Positions 7,324 through 16,751 are shown, numbered from the stretch's first letter. The stretch is DNA of 64,000 bases from Marinobacter sp. HL-58 (GCF_001314605.1 NZ_LIHP01000013.1:1-64000); one strand, 5' to 3'. A program made the numbers and translations. Notes: generated from the sequence alone by a model not told the origin.

Positions 7324-10300
7324 ATGTTCACCAAAGTACTAATCGCCAACCGAGGCGAAATCGCGGTCCGCACCATTCGCACCCTCAAGGCCATGGGCGT
7401 TGGCAGTGTGGCCGTCTATTCCCACCAGGACCGCCACAGCCTGCACGTTGCCCTGGCAGATGAATCGGTAGCCCTGACCGGCAATGGCGCCAGTGAAACC
7501 TATCTGGACAAGGCCCAGATTCTGTCCGCCGCCAAACACACCGGCGCCGAGGCGATTATTCCGGGGTATGGCTTTCTGTCCGAGAACGCCGACTTTGCCG
7601 AGGCCTGCGAGGCCGATGGCATTGCCTTTATCGGCCCCACGCCCGACCAGATGCGCGAGTTCGGCCTGAAGCACCGGGCGCGGGAACTGGCGGAAGCCGC
7701 CGGCGTGCCCCTGGCGCCGGGCAGCGGGCTGCTGGACAGTCTTGATGAAGCCGTAACCGTAGCCAACAAACTCGGCTACCCGGTGATGCTGAAAAGCACC
7801 GCCGGTGGTGGCGGCATCGGCCTGACCCGCTGCAACAGCGAAGCGGAACTGCGGGAGGCCTTCGAAACCGTGCGCCGCCAGGGCCAGAGCTTCTTTAACG
7901 ACAGTGGTGTATTCCTGGAGCGTTTCATCGCCAGGGCCCGCCATGTGGAAGTGCAGATGTTCGGTGATGGCGAGGGTAATGTGGTGGCCCTGGGTGAGCG
8001 GGATTGTTCCCTCCAGCGCCGCAACCAGAAGGTGGTGGAGGAAACCCCCGCGCCGAATCTGCCGGCCGCTACCCGCCAGAAAATGCTGGATGCCGCCGTC
8101 TCCCTCGGCCAGTCGGTGAACTACCGTTCCGCCGGCACCGTGGAATACATCTACGACGCGGACCGGGATGAATTCTACTTCCTGGAAGTGAATACCCGCT
8201 TACAGGTTGAGCACCCGGTAACCGAGTCTGTCACTGGTCTGGACCTGATCGAGTGGATGCTCGGGATCGCCGCCGGCGAGAGCCCGGACCTGGCCAATTT
8301 CCAGCCGGAGCTGAACGGCGCTTCCATGGAAGTGCGTATCTACGCAGAAGATCCTTTGAAGGATTTCCAGCCCTCCCCGGGTGAACTGACCGACGTGCAC
8401 TGGCCGGAAGAAGGCGTGCGCGTGGACACCTGGGTGGAAGATGGCAGTGAAGTCTCTGCTCACTACGACCCGATGATCGCCAAGCTGATCGTCCACGGCA
8501 AGGATCGCGCCGATGCCCTGGCCAAGCTCAAAGCCGCCCTGGCGGAAACCCGGCTGATGGGCATTGCCACCAACCTGGACTATCTGCGCCAGGTGGTCGC
8601 CCAGCAGAGCTTTGCCGATGGCATTGTCTCCACCCGTGCGCTGGAAAGCTTCGAGTTCAGGCCCTCTGTGGCGGAAGTGATCAAACCCGGCACCTACACC
8701 ACGGTGCAGGATTATCCCGGCCGCGTGGGCTACTGGAATATCGGCGTGCCGCCTTCCGGCCCTATGGATGACTACGCCTTCCGCATCGCCAACCGAATCG
8801 TGGGCAACCACCACGAAGCGGCGGGGCTGGAAGCCACGCTGATCGGCCCGAGCCTGAAGTTCCACAAGGATTCGGTAGTGGCTCTGACCGGTGCGCTGAC
8901 CGAAGCCACACTGGACGACAAGGCGATTGAGTTCTGGAAACCCATCACCGTAAAAGCCGGCCAGGTTTTGGCCGTGGGCAAGGCCATCAAGGGCTGCCGA
9001 ACCTACCTGGCGGTGCGTGGCGGCTTCGATGTACCGGTGTACCTGGGCAGCCGTGCCACCTTCGCCCTGGGCCAGTTCGGCGGCCACGGCGGCCGGCCCC
9101 TGCGCCCCGGTGACATGCTGGGCATCAGCCAGATCAGCCTGCCCGCCTGCACCACCACGGCACCGACACACGATCCCGCACCGGCAGACCCGGACCTGAT
9201 CCCGGACTACCCGGACCACTGGGAAATCGGCGTACTCTATGGCCCCCACGGTGCCCCGGATTTCTTCACGGAAAAGTCCATCGAAAAATTCTTCGAGCAG
9301 GACTGGGAAGTGCACTACAACTCCAACCGCCTGGGCATCCGCCTGAACGGCCCCAAGCCGGAGTTTACCCGCGCCGACGGCGGCGAGGCGGGCCTGCATC
9401 CGTCCAACATTCACGACTGTGAATACGCCATCGGCTCCATCAACTTCACCGGGGATATGCCGGTCATCCTGACAAAAGATGGCCCCAGCCTGGGCGGATT
9501 CGTATGCCCGGTGACCATTGCCAAAGCCGAGCTGTGGAAAGTCGGCCAGGTCAAACCCGGCGACACCATCCGCTTTGTGGCCATTGATAACGACACCGCG
9601 GTGAAACTCTCGGAGCGCCAGGAACTGGCCATCAAGAGTTTGATGGCACCGCCACAGGTGAAGCTGGTGGCACCGGACCTGGCACCGCTGAACGGCATCT
9701 CCGCCACCATCCTCGCCCACCTGGAAGAAACCGACGGCCGCCCGGAAGTGGCGTACCGCCAGGCCGGCGACCAGTACATCCTGCTGGAATACGGCCCCAA
9801 CGTGATGGACCTGGGCGTGCGAATGCGCATCCATGCCCTGATGGAAGCCATCGCCGACGTGCAACCGGCAGGCCTGCTGGAGCTGTCACCGGGCGTGCGT
9901 TCCCTGCAGCTTCGTTATGACGCACGGATTCTTACCCAGCAGGCGCTGATGGAATACCTGCTCGACCTGGAAGCCACCCTGCCACCCACGGACGAACTGA
10001 AAGTCCGCAGCCGGGTGATTCATCTGCCCATGGCCTTCGAGGACAGCGCCACCCTGGAAGCGGTGGACAAATACCGCCAGTCGGTCCGCGATACCGCCCC
10101 CTGGCTGCCCAACAACGTGGACTTCATGCAACGCATCAACGGCCTGCCCAGCCGGGAAGCTGTCCGGGACATCCTGTTCTCCGCCAGATACCTGGTACTG
10201 GGCCTGGGTGACGTCTACCTGGGCGCACCCTGCGCTGTGCCCCTGGACCCACGGCACCGGATGCTCACCTCAAAGTACAACCCGGCCCGCACCTACACCG

Positions 10301-10956
10301 CCGAGGGCACCGTGGGCATCGGCGGCGTGTACATGTGCATCTACGGCATGGACTCCCCCGGCGGCTACCAGCTCGTCGGCCGCACCCTGCCGATCTGGAA
10401 CAAATACCTGAAGAACCCCCAGTTCGCCGAAGGCGCCCCCTGGCTGCTGCGGTTCTTTGACCAGGTGTGCTACTACCCGGTGACCGAAGCCGAACTGGAC
10501 GAAATGCGCGACCAGTTCCGCGCCGGCCAGTTAACGGTGAAAATCGAGGAAGAAACCTTCGACCTCAAATCCCACCAGGCCTTCCTGGACGCCAACGCGG
10601 ACTCCATCGCCGAATTCCGCAAACTGCAGCAGGCGGCCTACGCCAAAGAGGTGGCCCTGTGGAAAGACAGCGAAGCCGAGGAGCTGGACAAACTGGCCAA
10701 GGCACCGCCGAAGGCGGATGTGTCTGACCTGGCGAAGTTCGGTGAGCTGGTAAGCGCTGAGATTGCCGGTAACATCTGGAAGTGCCTGGTGAAAACCGGT
10801 GATACGGTATCGGAGGGTGATCCGCTGGTCATTGTGGAGGCCATGAAAATGGAGTTCGAAATCAACGCCACCCACAGCGGCGAGATCAGCGCCCTGCACG
10901 TTGAGCCTGGCAAGGCTGTGACTCCCGGGGAGCCTTTGTTGAGTATCAAGGTCTGA
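7324..10956 (+). CDS. uca: Urea carboxylase (biotin-dependent)
   Basis: ATP- and biotin-dependent carboxylation of urea to allophanate, which AtzF then splits. 1210 residues in the family order: biotin carboxylase (about 1-450, with the ATP-grasp glycine loop KSTAGGGGIGL and the EVNTRLQVEHPVTE motif), the carboxyltransferase made of KipA-like and KipI-like (AHS2/AHS1) domains (about 460-1060), and the biotinyl domain at the C-terminus with the target lysine in VEAMKMEFE. Ribosome site AAGGAGAT precedes ATG. Some homologues are guanidine carboxylases; those sit with two DUF1989 genes and a guanidine riboswitch, neither of which is seen here, so urea is the likely substrate. Confidence 0.93.
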   Translation: MFTKVLIANRGEIAVRTIRTLKAMGVGSVAVYSHQDRHSLHVALADESVALTGNGASETYLDKAQILSAAKHTGAEAIIPGYGFLSENADFAEACEADGIAFIGPTPDQMREFGLKHRARELAEAAGVPLAPGSGLLDSLDEAVTVANKLGYPVMLKSTAGGGGIGLTRCNSEAELREAFETVRRQGQSFFNDSGVFLERFIARARHVEVQMFGDGEGNVVALGERDCSLQRRNQKVVEETPAPNLPAATRQKMLDAAVSLGQSVNYRSAGTVEYIYDADRDEFYFLEVNTRLQVEHPVTESVTGLDLIEWMLGIAAGESPDLANFQPELNGASMEVRIYAEDPLKDFQPSPGELTDVHWPEEGVRVDTWVEDGSEVSAHYDPMIAKLIVHGKDRADALAKLKAALAETRLMGIATNLDYLRQVVAQQSFADGIVSTRALESFEFRPSVAEVIKPGTYTTVQDYPGRVGYWNIGVPPSGPMDDYAFRIANRIVGNHHEAAGLEATLIGPSLKFHKDSVVALTGALTEATLDDKAIEFWKPITVKAGQVLAVGKAIKGCRTYLAVRGGFDVPVYLGSRATFALGQFGGHGGRPLRPGDMLGISQISLPACTTTAPTHDPAPADPDLIPDYPDHWEIGVLYGPHGAPDFFTEKSIEKFFEQDWEVHYNSNRLGIRLNGPKPEFTRADGGEAGLHPSNIHDCEYAIGSINFTGDMPVILTKDGPSLGGFVCPVTIAKAELWKVGQVKPGDTIRFVAIDNDTAVKLSERQELAIKSLMAPPQVKLVAPDLAPLNGISATILAHLEETDGRPEVAYRQAGDQYILLEYGPNVMDLGVRMRIHALMEAIADVQPAGLLELSPGVRSLQLRYDARILTQQALMEYLLDLEATLPPTDELKVRSRVIHLPMAFEDSATLEAVDKYRQSVRDTAPWLPNNVDFMQRINGLPSREAVRDILFSARYLVLGLGDVYLGAPCAVPLDPRHRMLTSKYNPARTYTAEGTVGIGGVYMCIYGMDSPGGYQLVGRTLPIWNKYLKNPQFAEGAPWLLRFFDQVCYYPVTEAELDEMRDQFRAGQLTVKIEEETFDLKSHQAFLDANADSIAEFRKLQQAAYAKEVALWKDSEAEELDKLAKAPPKADVSDLAKFGELVSAEIAGNIWKCLVKTGDTVSEGDPLVIVEAMKMEFEINATHSGEISALHVEPGKAVTPGEPLLSIKV

Positions 10957-11003
10957 CTTTGGTGCTTTTCTCCGCTGGTCTCTGACTTCGGAGTAGCGCC
11001 GAT

Positions 11004-11097
11004 GGGGGAAGGGGTGTCCCAGACACGCCGTGAACCCATCCATGGGGGCTTGAGCGCAGCATCCCTGCTGCGCACAGTCTGGGACACCCCTTCCCCC
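11004..11097. repeat. Long-arm palindrome with two-hairpin loop (element A)
   Basis: Perfect 21-base arms (GGGGGAAGGGGTGTCCCAGAC and its complement) enclose a loop with two small hairpins, ACCCATCCATGGGGG and GCAGCATCCCTGCTGC. It lies 48 bases after uca in the 429-base gap before the GntR gene. The arms differ from those of the other copies but the loop is almost identical to that at 17504-17555. It may act as a uca transcription end or RNA-stabilising structure. Confidence 0.85.
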
Positions 11098-11233
11098 ACC
11101 GGCTTCTCGGAGTTTGGTGAATGCTGTTTGAGAAAAACCAAGTGTTTGTTCGTAATCAAGGCTGCACTGAACAAACGACTACCCCCAAACCTGCGACTAG
11201 GATTTCTTGCAGGCCACGGGAGTCGGGACGGAT

Positions 11234-11329
11234 GGCGGGGTGAGGGTTTCAAAAGTGTGCGCAGCAAGGATGCTGCGCTCAAGTCCCCATGGATGGGTTC
11301 ACGACGTCTTTTGAAACCCTCACCCCGCC
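11234..11329. repeat. Long-arm palindrome with two-hairpin loop (element B)
   Basis: 22-base arms (starting GGCGGGGTGAGGG) enclose the same two-hairpin loop as element A but in the opposite direction. It is 137 bases from A and 57 bases before the GntR start. Between A and B I see no gene; the GntR promoter is presumably there. Confidence 0.85.
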
Positions 11330-11385
11330 AGCCGGCCCAGCGGCCATGCACCGCACCAAGAGGCCCCGCATATAAAGGAAAGAGC

Positions 11386-12111
11386 ATGGCAACAAAAACC
11401 AAAAGAAAAGAGTCCATGGCAGACAGGGTTTACGAAGCCCTGAAGGACGACATCTTTGAGTTTCGGCTGATCCCCGGCGACAAATTCAGCGAGGGCGATG
11501 TGGGAACGCGCCTGAATGCCAGCCGGACACCCGTACGGGAGGCGCTATACCGCTTGCAGCGGGAAGGCTTCGTGGAAGTGCTGTTCCGCAGCGGCTGGCA
11601 GGTGAAACCGTTTGATTTCCAGCAAGTGGAAGAACTCTACGACCTGCGCATCACCCTCGAACGGGCCGCGATGCACAAGATCTGCCAGTTGCAGGAAATG
11701 CCACAGACCGTAAGAACCCTCACCGCCATCTGGAACCCCGACCACCCCTCCGAGCGCGCCGTTGGCAGCACCGTGCGGGCACTGGATGAAAGCTTCCATT
11801 GTGACCTGGTGGCCGCCGCCGGCAACCGGGAAATGACGCGAATCCACCGGGAAATCACCGACCGCCTGCGAATCATCCGCCGGCTGGACTTCACCCGGGA
11901 CGACCGCATAGACGCCACCTACCGGGAACACGCCGAAATACTCGAAGCCATTCGTGCAGGCCATGCCGTGGAGGCGGCGGACCGGTTGACACGCCATATC
12001 CGCATCAGCCAGAAGGCCGTACGGGAAATCACCATGGAGAAGATCCGGGAGGCGGCAGAAGCCCATCAGTCAGCGTTCAGAGACACAGGCGAAACTCCCG
12101 CAAAAACTTGA
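11386..12111 (+). CDS. GntR/FCD-family transcriptional regulator
   Basis: DNA-binding regulator, probably of the urea genes. 241 residues from the ATG at 11386 (ribosome site AAAGGAAAG). The winged helix is at about 10-75 with the GntR signature LNASRTPVREALYRLQREGFV, and the all-helical FCD ligand domain covers about 85-225, with its usual metal-ligand Asp/His positions (DESFHCDLVAAAGN and EHAEILEAI). A longer upstream reading exists but would translate palindromes A and B, so it is rejected. Placement after uca and GTATAC sites near urtA/atzF suggest local control; an unrelated target is possible. Confidence 0.85.
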   Translation: MATKTKRKESMADRVYEALKDDIFEFRLIPGDKFSEGDVGTRLNASRTPVREALYRLQREGFVEVLFRSGWQVKPFDFQQVEELYDLRITLERAAMHKICQLQEMPQTVRTLTAIWNPDHPSERAVGSTVRALDESFHCDLVAAAGNREMTRIHREITDRLRIIRRLDFTRDDRIDATYREHAEILEAIRAGHAVEAADRLTRHIRISQKAVREITMEKIREAAEAHQSAFRDTGETPAKT

Positions 12112-12152
12112 ACTTACATTCATTGTTAGCGCCATGAATTTGATTACAAATC

Positions 12153-12170
12153 TGTAAGAGATATCGCACA
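12153..12170 (+). promoter_or_regulatory. GacA-type upstream activating sequence
   Basis: TGTAAGAGATATCGCACA matches the GacA box TGTAAG-N6-CTTACA in the full left half and four of six bases of the right half. It is centred about 64 bases upstream of the predicted start of the GGA-rich transcript, with a -10-like TAGAAT at 12214-12219. This is the layout of rsmX/Y/Z and csrB promoters. Confidence 0.5.
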
Positions 12171-12225
12171 GACCACGGAGCGATTGTCCGATTTGCCGAG
12201 AACCGATCCCACGTAGAATGGTCGG

Positions 12226-12445
12226 CGTCAAGGATGAAAAGCCGGCAAGGAAAAGCTGGCTCAGGGATGCGAATTCAGGGAATCGAATTCAGGGAAGACC
12301 ACTCCACGGATCAGGAATTGCCCAGGGAACAGGGCCTACAGGGACGAACCACAGGGAAGACGCGCACAGGATGGTGCGCAGCCTGAAGGATCAGGCACGG
12401 GGTCAGCCACGGATACAGGATCACATGGAATGTGTTCCTGTCCGT
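12226..12445 (+). ncRNA. Candidate CsrA/RsmA-sequestering small RNA (CsrB/RsmZ type)
   Basis: About 15 GGA triplets, mostly as CAGGGA, CAGGAT or AAGGA, occur in roughly 200 bases. Several sit in hairpin loops, the mark of CsrA-binding RNAs: GCCGGC/GCTGGC around AAGGAAAA (12241-12260), GCCC/GGGC around AGGGAACA (12320-12335), GCGCA/TGCGC around CAGGATGG (12362-12379) and a long stem around TGGAA (12415-12441). A GacA-type box lies upstream. No protein reading is convincing here. The 3' end is uncertain: no T-rich terminator was found before the next gene. This accounts for most of the gene-free gap 12112-12555. Confidence 0.6.
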
Positions 12446-12555
12446 GCACTACTCCATCCTCGCAGTTTGCTTCTTCTTGAATCCGGCCAGCTCCGTCGCT
12501 TTTACGTCCTGACCAATAATCAGAAACGTAAATCCACTCTCAGGAGCCAACCAAA

Positions 12556-12825
12556 ATGAAACGTACCTCTTTCATGGCCATGATGGTCCTGCTGTTCAGC
12601 CTGTTTACCGGTTTTGCCCATGCCGAGCCTGCCACCATCAATATCAACACTGCAGACATCGAGACCCTGACCAGCCTGAACGGCATTGGTGAAGCCAAAG
12701 CCGAAGCCATCGTCAACTACCGCGATGCCAACGGTCCTTTCCAGTCCAGCGAAGAACTGACCAAAGTGAAAGGTATTGGTGAGCTCACCGTTGAGAAGAA
12801 CGCCGAGCGCCTGACCGTCAAGTAA
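12556..12825 (+). CDS. ComEA-like helix-hairpin-helix protein, exported
   Basis: 89 residues: a signal peptide (about 1-23, ending GFAHA) followed by a ComEA-type double helix-hairpin-helix domain (ININTADIETLTSLNGIGEAKAEAIVNYR ... KGIGELTVEKN, cited in part). ComEA proteins bind incoming DNA in the periplasm during natural transformation; single-domain forms like this one are common in Gammaproteobacteria and their role in DNA uptake is not always shown. Ribosome site CAGGAG lies nine bases before ATG. No other competence gene is in the window. Confidence 0.88.
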   Translation: MKRTSFMAMMVLLFSLFTGFAHAEPATININTADIETLTSLNGIGEAKAEAIVNYRDANGPFQSSEELTKVKGIGELTVEKNAERLTVK

Positions 12826-12953
12826 GCCCGTCGGGCAGCGGCTTCTGTCCGCTGCCCTCCATGCCGGATATCTTCCCATAAAGTCGTCTGGTAACAACCG
12901 GTTTGCCACCCTATCATTGAGTGTTACATCCGATAATCTCGAGTGGCGGCACT

Positions 12954-13730
12954 ATGGTTGATCCCATCAAGATGTACCCGGCGAAACCTTCCAAAGTCTA
13001 CTTCTACGCCACCTGCCTGGTGGACATGTTCTATCCGGATGCAGGCATGGCCGGCGTGCAGTTGCTGGAGCGGGAAGGCATTGAGGTGATCTACCCGGAG
13101 GACCAGACCTGCTGCGGCCAGCCCGCCTATACCTCCGGCTACCATGACGAAGCCCGCGCGGTTGCCCGGGCGCAGCTTGGGCTGTTTCCGGAGGACTACC
13201 CGATTGTGGTGCCCTCAGGCTCCTGTGGCGGCATGATGCGCAAGCATTACCCCGACCTGTTCAAGGACACCACCGACGATGTAAAAGCGGCGGAAATTGC
13301 CGGCCGGGTATGGGAGCTGACGGATTTCCTGTTGAACGTCTGCCACATCAAACTGGAAGACCTGGGGGAGCCCACCACCGTGGCCATGCACACCTCCTGC
13401 TCCGCCCGCCGGGAAATGGGCGTGGCGGAAGTGGGGCCGAAGCTGCTGGGGCAGCTTAAAAACGTGAACCTGGTGGAACAGGTGCGGGCCGAGGAATGCT
13501 GTGGTTTCGGCGGCACCTTTGCCGTGCGCCACCCGGAGATTTCCGGCGCCATGGTCAGTGAAAAAGTGGACACCCTGGTGAATACCGGCGCCAAGGATTT
13601 TGTCACCACGGACTGCGGCTGCCTGATGAACATTGCCGGCTACGCCGAGAAAAACCACAAGCCCATGGACGGCCAGCACATTCTGAGTTTCCTCTGGGAA
13701 CGCACCGGCGGCAACAGGAGCAAACCATGA
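12954..13730 (+). CDS. lutA: L-lactate oxidation complex subunit LutA/LldE
   Basis: Iron-sulfur subunit of the LutABC (LldEFG) complex that oxidises L-lactate to pyruvate. 258 residues from the ATG at 12954; an upstream GTG at 12921 is in frame but lacks the family's start. Two CCG-type cysteine motifs of the heterodisulfide-reductase-like fold are present, TCCGQPAY near residue 45 and ECCGFGGTFAV near residue 180. It overlaps lutB by four bases (ATGA), so lutA-B-C form one operon. No lactate permease or LldR-type regulator lies next to it. Confidence 0.92.
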   Translation: MVDPIKMYPAKPSKVYFYATCLVDMFYPDAGMAGVQLLEREGIEVIYPEDQTCCGQPAYTSGYHDEARAVARAQLGLFPEDYPIVVPSGSCGGMMRKHYPDLFKDTTDDVKAAEIAGRVWELTDFLLNVCHIKLEDLGEPTTVAMHTSCSARREMGVAEVGPKLLGQLKNVNLVEQVRAEECCGFGGTFAVRHPEISGAMVSEKVDTLVNTGAKDFVTTDCGCLMNIAGYAEKNHKPMDGQHILSFLWERTGGNRSKP

Positions 13731-15178
13731 GCGAGACAGCACAGCCCACCCCTCCGCAATCCGCCCATCACATCGATGTGAAGGAATTCCACCCGCGGGC
13801 ACGGGCGGCCATTCACAACCCGCAGATTCGCCAGAACTTCCGCAAGGCGATGGACGGCCTGATGACCAAGCGCAAGTCCGCGTTCGAGGGCTGGGACCTG
13901 GAAGCCCTGCGGGACCTGGGCGCCAACATTCGGCTGCGGGCCCTGGCCAACCTGCCGGACCTGCTGGAGCAGCTGGAACAGAAGCTGACCGAGAACGGCA
14001 TCAAGGTGCACTGGGCCAGCGACGGCGACGAGGCCTGCGAGATTGTGCGGGATATCTGCATCGCCCGTGATGCCAAGACTGTCATCAAAGGCAAGTCCAT
14101 GGTGTCGGAGGAAATGGAGCTGAACCATTACCTCGGGGAACACGGCATCGAAGCCCTGGAATCGGATCTGGGCGAGTACATTGTGCAACTGGCGGATGAA
14201 ACGCCGTCCCACATCATTATGCCGGCCATCCACAAGAATACCAGCGAGATTTCCCAGCTCTTGCACGACAAGACCGGCACCGATCTCTCCAACGATGTGG
14301 AATACCTGACTGCCAACGCCCGCCTGCAGCTGCGGGAGAAGTTCATGAACGCGGATGTGGGTGTATCCGGGGTGAATTTCGCCGTCGCCGAAACCGGTAC
14401 CCTGTGCCTGGTGGAGAACGAGGGCAACGGACGCATGACCACCACGGTGCCCCCCTGCCATATTGCAGTGACCGGCATCGAGAAGGTGGTGCCCAACCTG
14501 GAAGACGTCACCGGGCTGCTGGCACTGCTGACCCGGTCCGCCACCGGCCAGCACATCACCACCTACTTCAACATGATTTCCGGCCCCCGCAAGGCGGACG
14601 AGATGGACGGGCCGGAAGAGGTCCACGTGGTGCTGGTGGATAACGGCCGCTCCACCATCTACCAGGACGACGAATTGCTGGACACCCTGCGCTGTATCCG
14701 TTGTGGCGCCTGTATGAATCACTGTCCGGTGTATACCCGCGTGGGCGGCCATGCCTATGGCACCACCTACCCCGGCCCCATCGGCGCAATCCTGATGCCC
14801 CACATGGTGGGCCTGGACGAGGGGCGGCACCTGCCTACGGCGTCGAGCCTATGTGGCGCCTGTGGCGAAGTCTGCCCGGTGAAGATCCCCATACCGGACC
14901 TGCTGGTGCGTTTGCGGCAGGAGTCCGTGGACGGCGACAAGCTGCACCCTGCCAAGGTTAGTGGCCATGGTGCCAAACGCGGCGCTATGGAGGCCCTGAT
15001 CTGGAAGGGCTGGAGCTGGATGCATGCTCGCCCCGGCCTGTACCGGATGGGCACCAGCCTGGGCGCCCGCTTCCGCAAGCTACAGCCGGGTAAGCTCGGC
15101 GGCTGGACGCAATATCGCACGGCGCCGAAGCTGGCCGCCAAAACCCTCCATGAACGGATGAAGGAGCGCAGCCAGTGA
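13727..15178 (+). CDS. lutB: L-lactate oxidation complex iron-sulfur protein LutB/LldF
   Basis: Electron-transfer subunit of the lactate-oxidising complex. 483 residues: an LUD domain over about 60-300, then two 4Fe-4S motifs, CIRCGACMNHCPVY near residue 325 and CGACGEVCPVKIP near residue 380, and a C-terminal helical DUF3390-type region. The length matches the family (about 470-485). It overlaps its neighbours by four bases on both sides. Confidence 0.93.
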   Translation: MSETAQPTPPQSAHHIDVKEFHPRARAAIHNPQIRQNFRKAMDGLMTKRKSAFEGWDLEALRDLGANIRLRALANLPDLLEQLEQKLTENGIKVHWASDGDEACEIVRDICIARDAKTVIKGKSMVSEEMELNHYLGEHGIEALESDLGEYIVQLADETPSHIIMPAIHKNTSEISQLLHDKTGTDLSNDVEYLTANARLQLREKFMNADVGVSGVNFAVAETGTLCLVENEGNGRMTTTVPPCHIAVTGIEKVVPNLEDVTGLLALLTRSATGQHITTYFNMISGPRKADEMDGPEEVHVVLVDNGRSTIYQDDELLDTLRCIRCGACMNHCPVYTRVGGHAYGTTYPGPIGAILMPHMVGLDEGRHLPTASSLCGACGEVCPVKIPIPDLLVRLRQESVDGDKLHPAKVSGHGAKRGAMEALIWKGWSWMHARPGLYRMGTSLGARFRKLQPGKLGGWTQYRTAPKLAAKTLHERMKERSQ

Positions 15179-15834
15179 GTTCCCGGGACACTATCCTCCA
15201 GCGCCTTCGCAACCGTACCGGGGGCGAACTGACGGCTCCGGAATGCGATTTCTCCGTGCTCAAGCGGCCGGACTGGACCACCGCTGAAAAGCTGGACATG
15301 TTCGAACGCACCATTGAGTCCGTCCACGGTGAGGTGCACCGCACCACCGAGGCAGGCTGGATCGACCGGCTGGCAGAAATCCTGCAATCCCGTGGCGCCC
15401 AGACTTTGTTGATCGCCAAGGAACACGAGATCGGCAAGGCCCTGAAAACCGCCACGCAGAACCGTGAAGATTTGCCGCAACTGCTGGTGTACGACGAGCC
15501 GGTGGAAAGCTGGCAGGAAGCCCTGTTCACGGAAGTGGATGCCGGCATTACCTCCACCCGTGGCGGTATCGCTGAAACCGGGTCGCTGATTCTTTGGCCG
15601 TCAGTGGATGAACCACGGCTGATGAGCCTGGTGCCGCCCATCCATATTGCGGTGCTGAAGGCCAGCGAGCTTTACACCACCTTCCACGAAGCCATGCACT
15701 CCCAGAACTGGGCGGCTGGCATGCCGACCAATGCGCTGTTAATCTCCGGACCATCAAAGACCGCCGACATCGAGCAGACCCTCGCTTACGGTGTCCATGG
15801 TCCCAAGGAACTCATCGTACTGGTTATTGAATGA
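15175..15834 (+). CDS. lutC: L-lactate oxidation complex subunit LutC/LldG
   Basis: Third subunit of the lactate-oxidising complex. 219 residues, a single LUD (DUF162) domain. The conserved stretches TSTRGGIAETGSL and SGPSKTADIEQTLAYGVHGP at residues 125-215 are typical. The start overlaps lutB (GTGA-type junction, GTG start) and the end overlaps the DMT exporter by four bases, so that exporter may belong to the same transcript. Confidence 0.92.
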   Translation: MSSRDTILQRLRNRTGGELTAPECDFSVLKRPDWTTAEKLDMFERTIESVHGEVHRTTEAGWIDRLAEILQSRGAQTLLIAKEHEIGKALKTATQNREDLPQLLVYDEPVESWQEALFTEVDAGITSTRGGIAETGSLILWPSVDEPRLMSLVPPIHIAVLKASELYTTFHEAMHSQNWAAGMPTNALLISGPSKTADIEQTLAYGVHGPKELIVLVIE

Positions 15835-16751
15835 TCCGAGGCGCATTACTGATCGCCCTGGCCGCCCTGCTCTGGGCGACCACGGGTATTGTGGCAAAAT
15901 TCCTGTTCACCGGCACCGAACTGCAGGCGGTCACCCTGGCCTTCCTGCGGCTGGCCGTCGCCCTGCCGTTCTTCTTTGTGCTGATGCGCAGGGAGCAGCG
16001 TGCTTCTTCCAGAAGCGCCACACCGGCTGTGAAGCTCAACCGCAAGGTGCTGATTCCGCTACTGGCCCTGGGATGCTTCCAGGCGGTGTACCAGGGCAGC
16101 TACCTGCTGGCGGTGGATATGACCGGTGCCGGCATTGCCACCCTGATTGCCCTGTGCCTGGCTCCGGTGCTGGTGGCCATTCTGGCGGCGCCTCTTCTGG
16201 GCGAGAAACCCGGGCTGGTGACGGTACTGGCGCTGGTTGCCGCCATCGCCGGCACCGCCATGCTGGTGATCAGTGACATGGACAGCGCCGGCAAGCTGCG
16301 CCTGGGCGGCATACTGATGGCGGTTCTGGCAGCCTTCGTTTATGCTGGTTTCACCCTGACCAGCCGCCATACCTCCACCGGCACGCCGGTATTCACCACG
16401 GCTTTTATCTGCTTTTTTACCGCTGCCCTGATCCTTTTGCCGGCGGTGGCCATCAGCACCGGTTTCGAGGGCCTGCGAAGCTTTGAATTCAGGCACTGGC
16501 TGATGGTGGTTTATATCGGTGTCGTGCCCACATGTCTGGGCTACCTGAGCTTCTTTACCGGTATGAAAACCACGCCGGCGACGCTTTCCAGCATTATTGT
16601 GACCCTGGAGCCGCTGTTTGTGGCCTTGCTGGCCTGGATGATTCTGGGGGAGGAACTCGGGGTTATCGGTATGGCAGGGGCGCTGATTCTGACAGCGGCG
16701 GTTATCGTGGCGTCACAGAGCAGTGCCGGGAAAAAACCCGGCACTGCCTGA
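15831..16751 (+). CDS. EamA/DMT-superfamily transporter
   Basis: Inner-membrane protein with about ten hydrophobic segments arranged as two EamA repeats (about 1-140 and 150-295). 306 residues, the usual length. Family members export amino acids and other small metabolites; the substrate cannot be told from sequence. The ATG overlaps the lutC stop (ATGA), hinting at co-transcription with the lactate genes. It converges with gloA, six bases away. Confidence 0.85.
   Translation: MIRGALLIALAALLWATTGIVAKFLFTGTELQAVTLAFLRLAVALPFFFVLMRREQRASSRSATPAVKLNRKVLIPLLALGCFQAVYQGSYLLAVDMTGAGIATLIALCLAPVLVAILAAPLLGEKPGLVTVLALVAAIAGTAMLVISDMDSAGKLRLGGILMAVLAAFVYAGFTLTSRHTSTGTPVFTTAFICFFTAALILLPAVAISTGFEGLRSFEFRHWLMVVYIGVVPTCLGYLSFFTGMKTTPATLSSIIVTLEPLFVALLAWMILGEELGVIGMAGALILTAAVIVASQSSAGKKPGTA

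Noticed and set aside
8200-9864. 554-codon open frame on the minus strand inside uca
   Set aside because: It lies fully opposite uca, whose domains are continuous; long antisense frames are expected in GC-rich genes and its residues match no family.
11004-11097. Integron attC site
   Set aside because: Core-site motifs and an integrase are lacking, copies lie at unrelated core gene ends, and the arms are perfect and site-specific.
11002-11385. 128-codon extension of the GntR regulator
   Set aside because: It would translate two palindromic repeat elements; a good ribosome site and family start are at 11386.
12218-12559. 113-codon open frame across the GGA-rich region
   Set aside because: No ribosome site, no family likeness, composition from repeats; the small RNA reading explains the region better.
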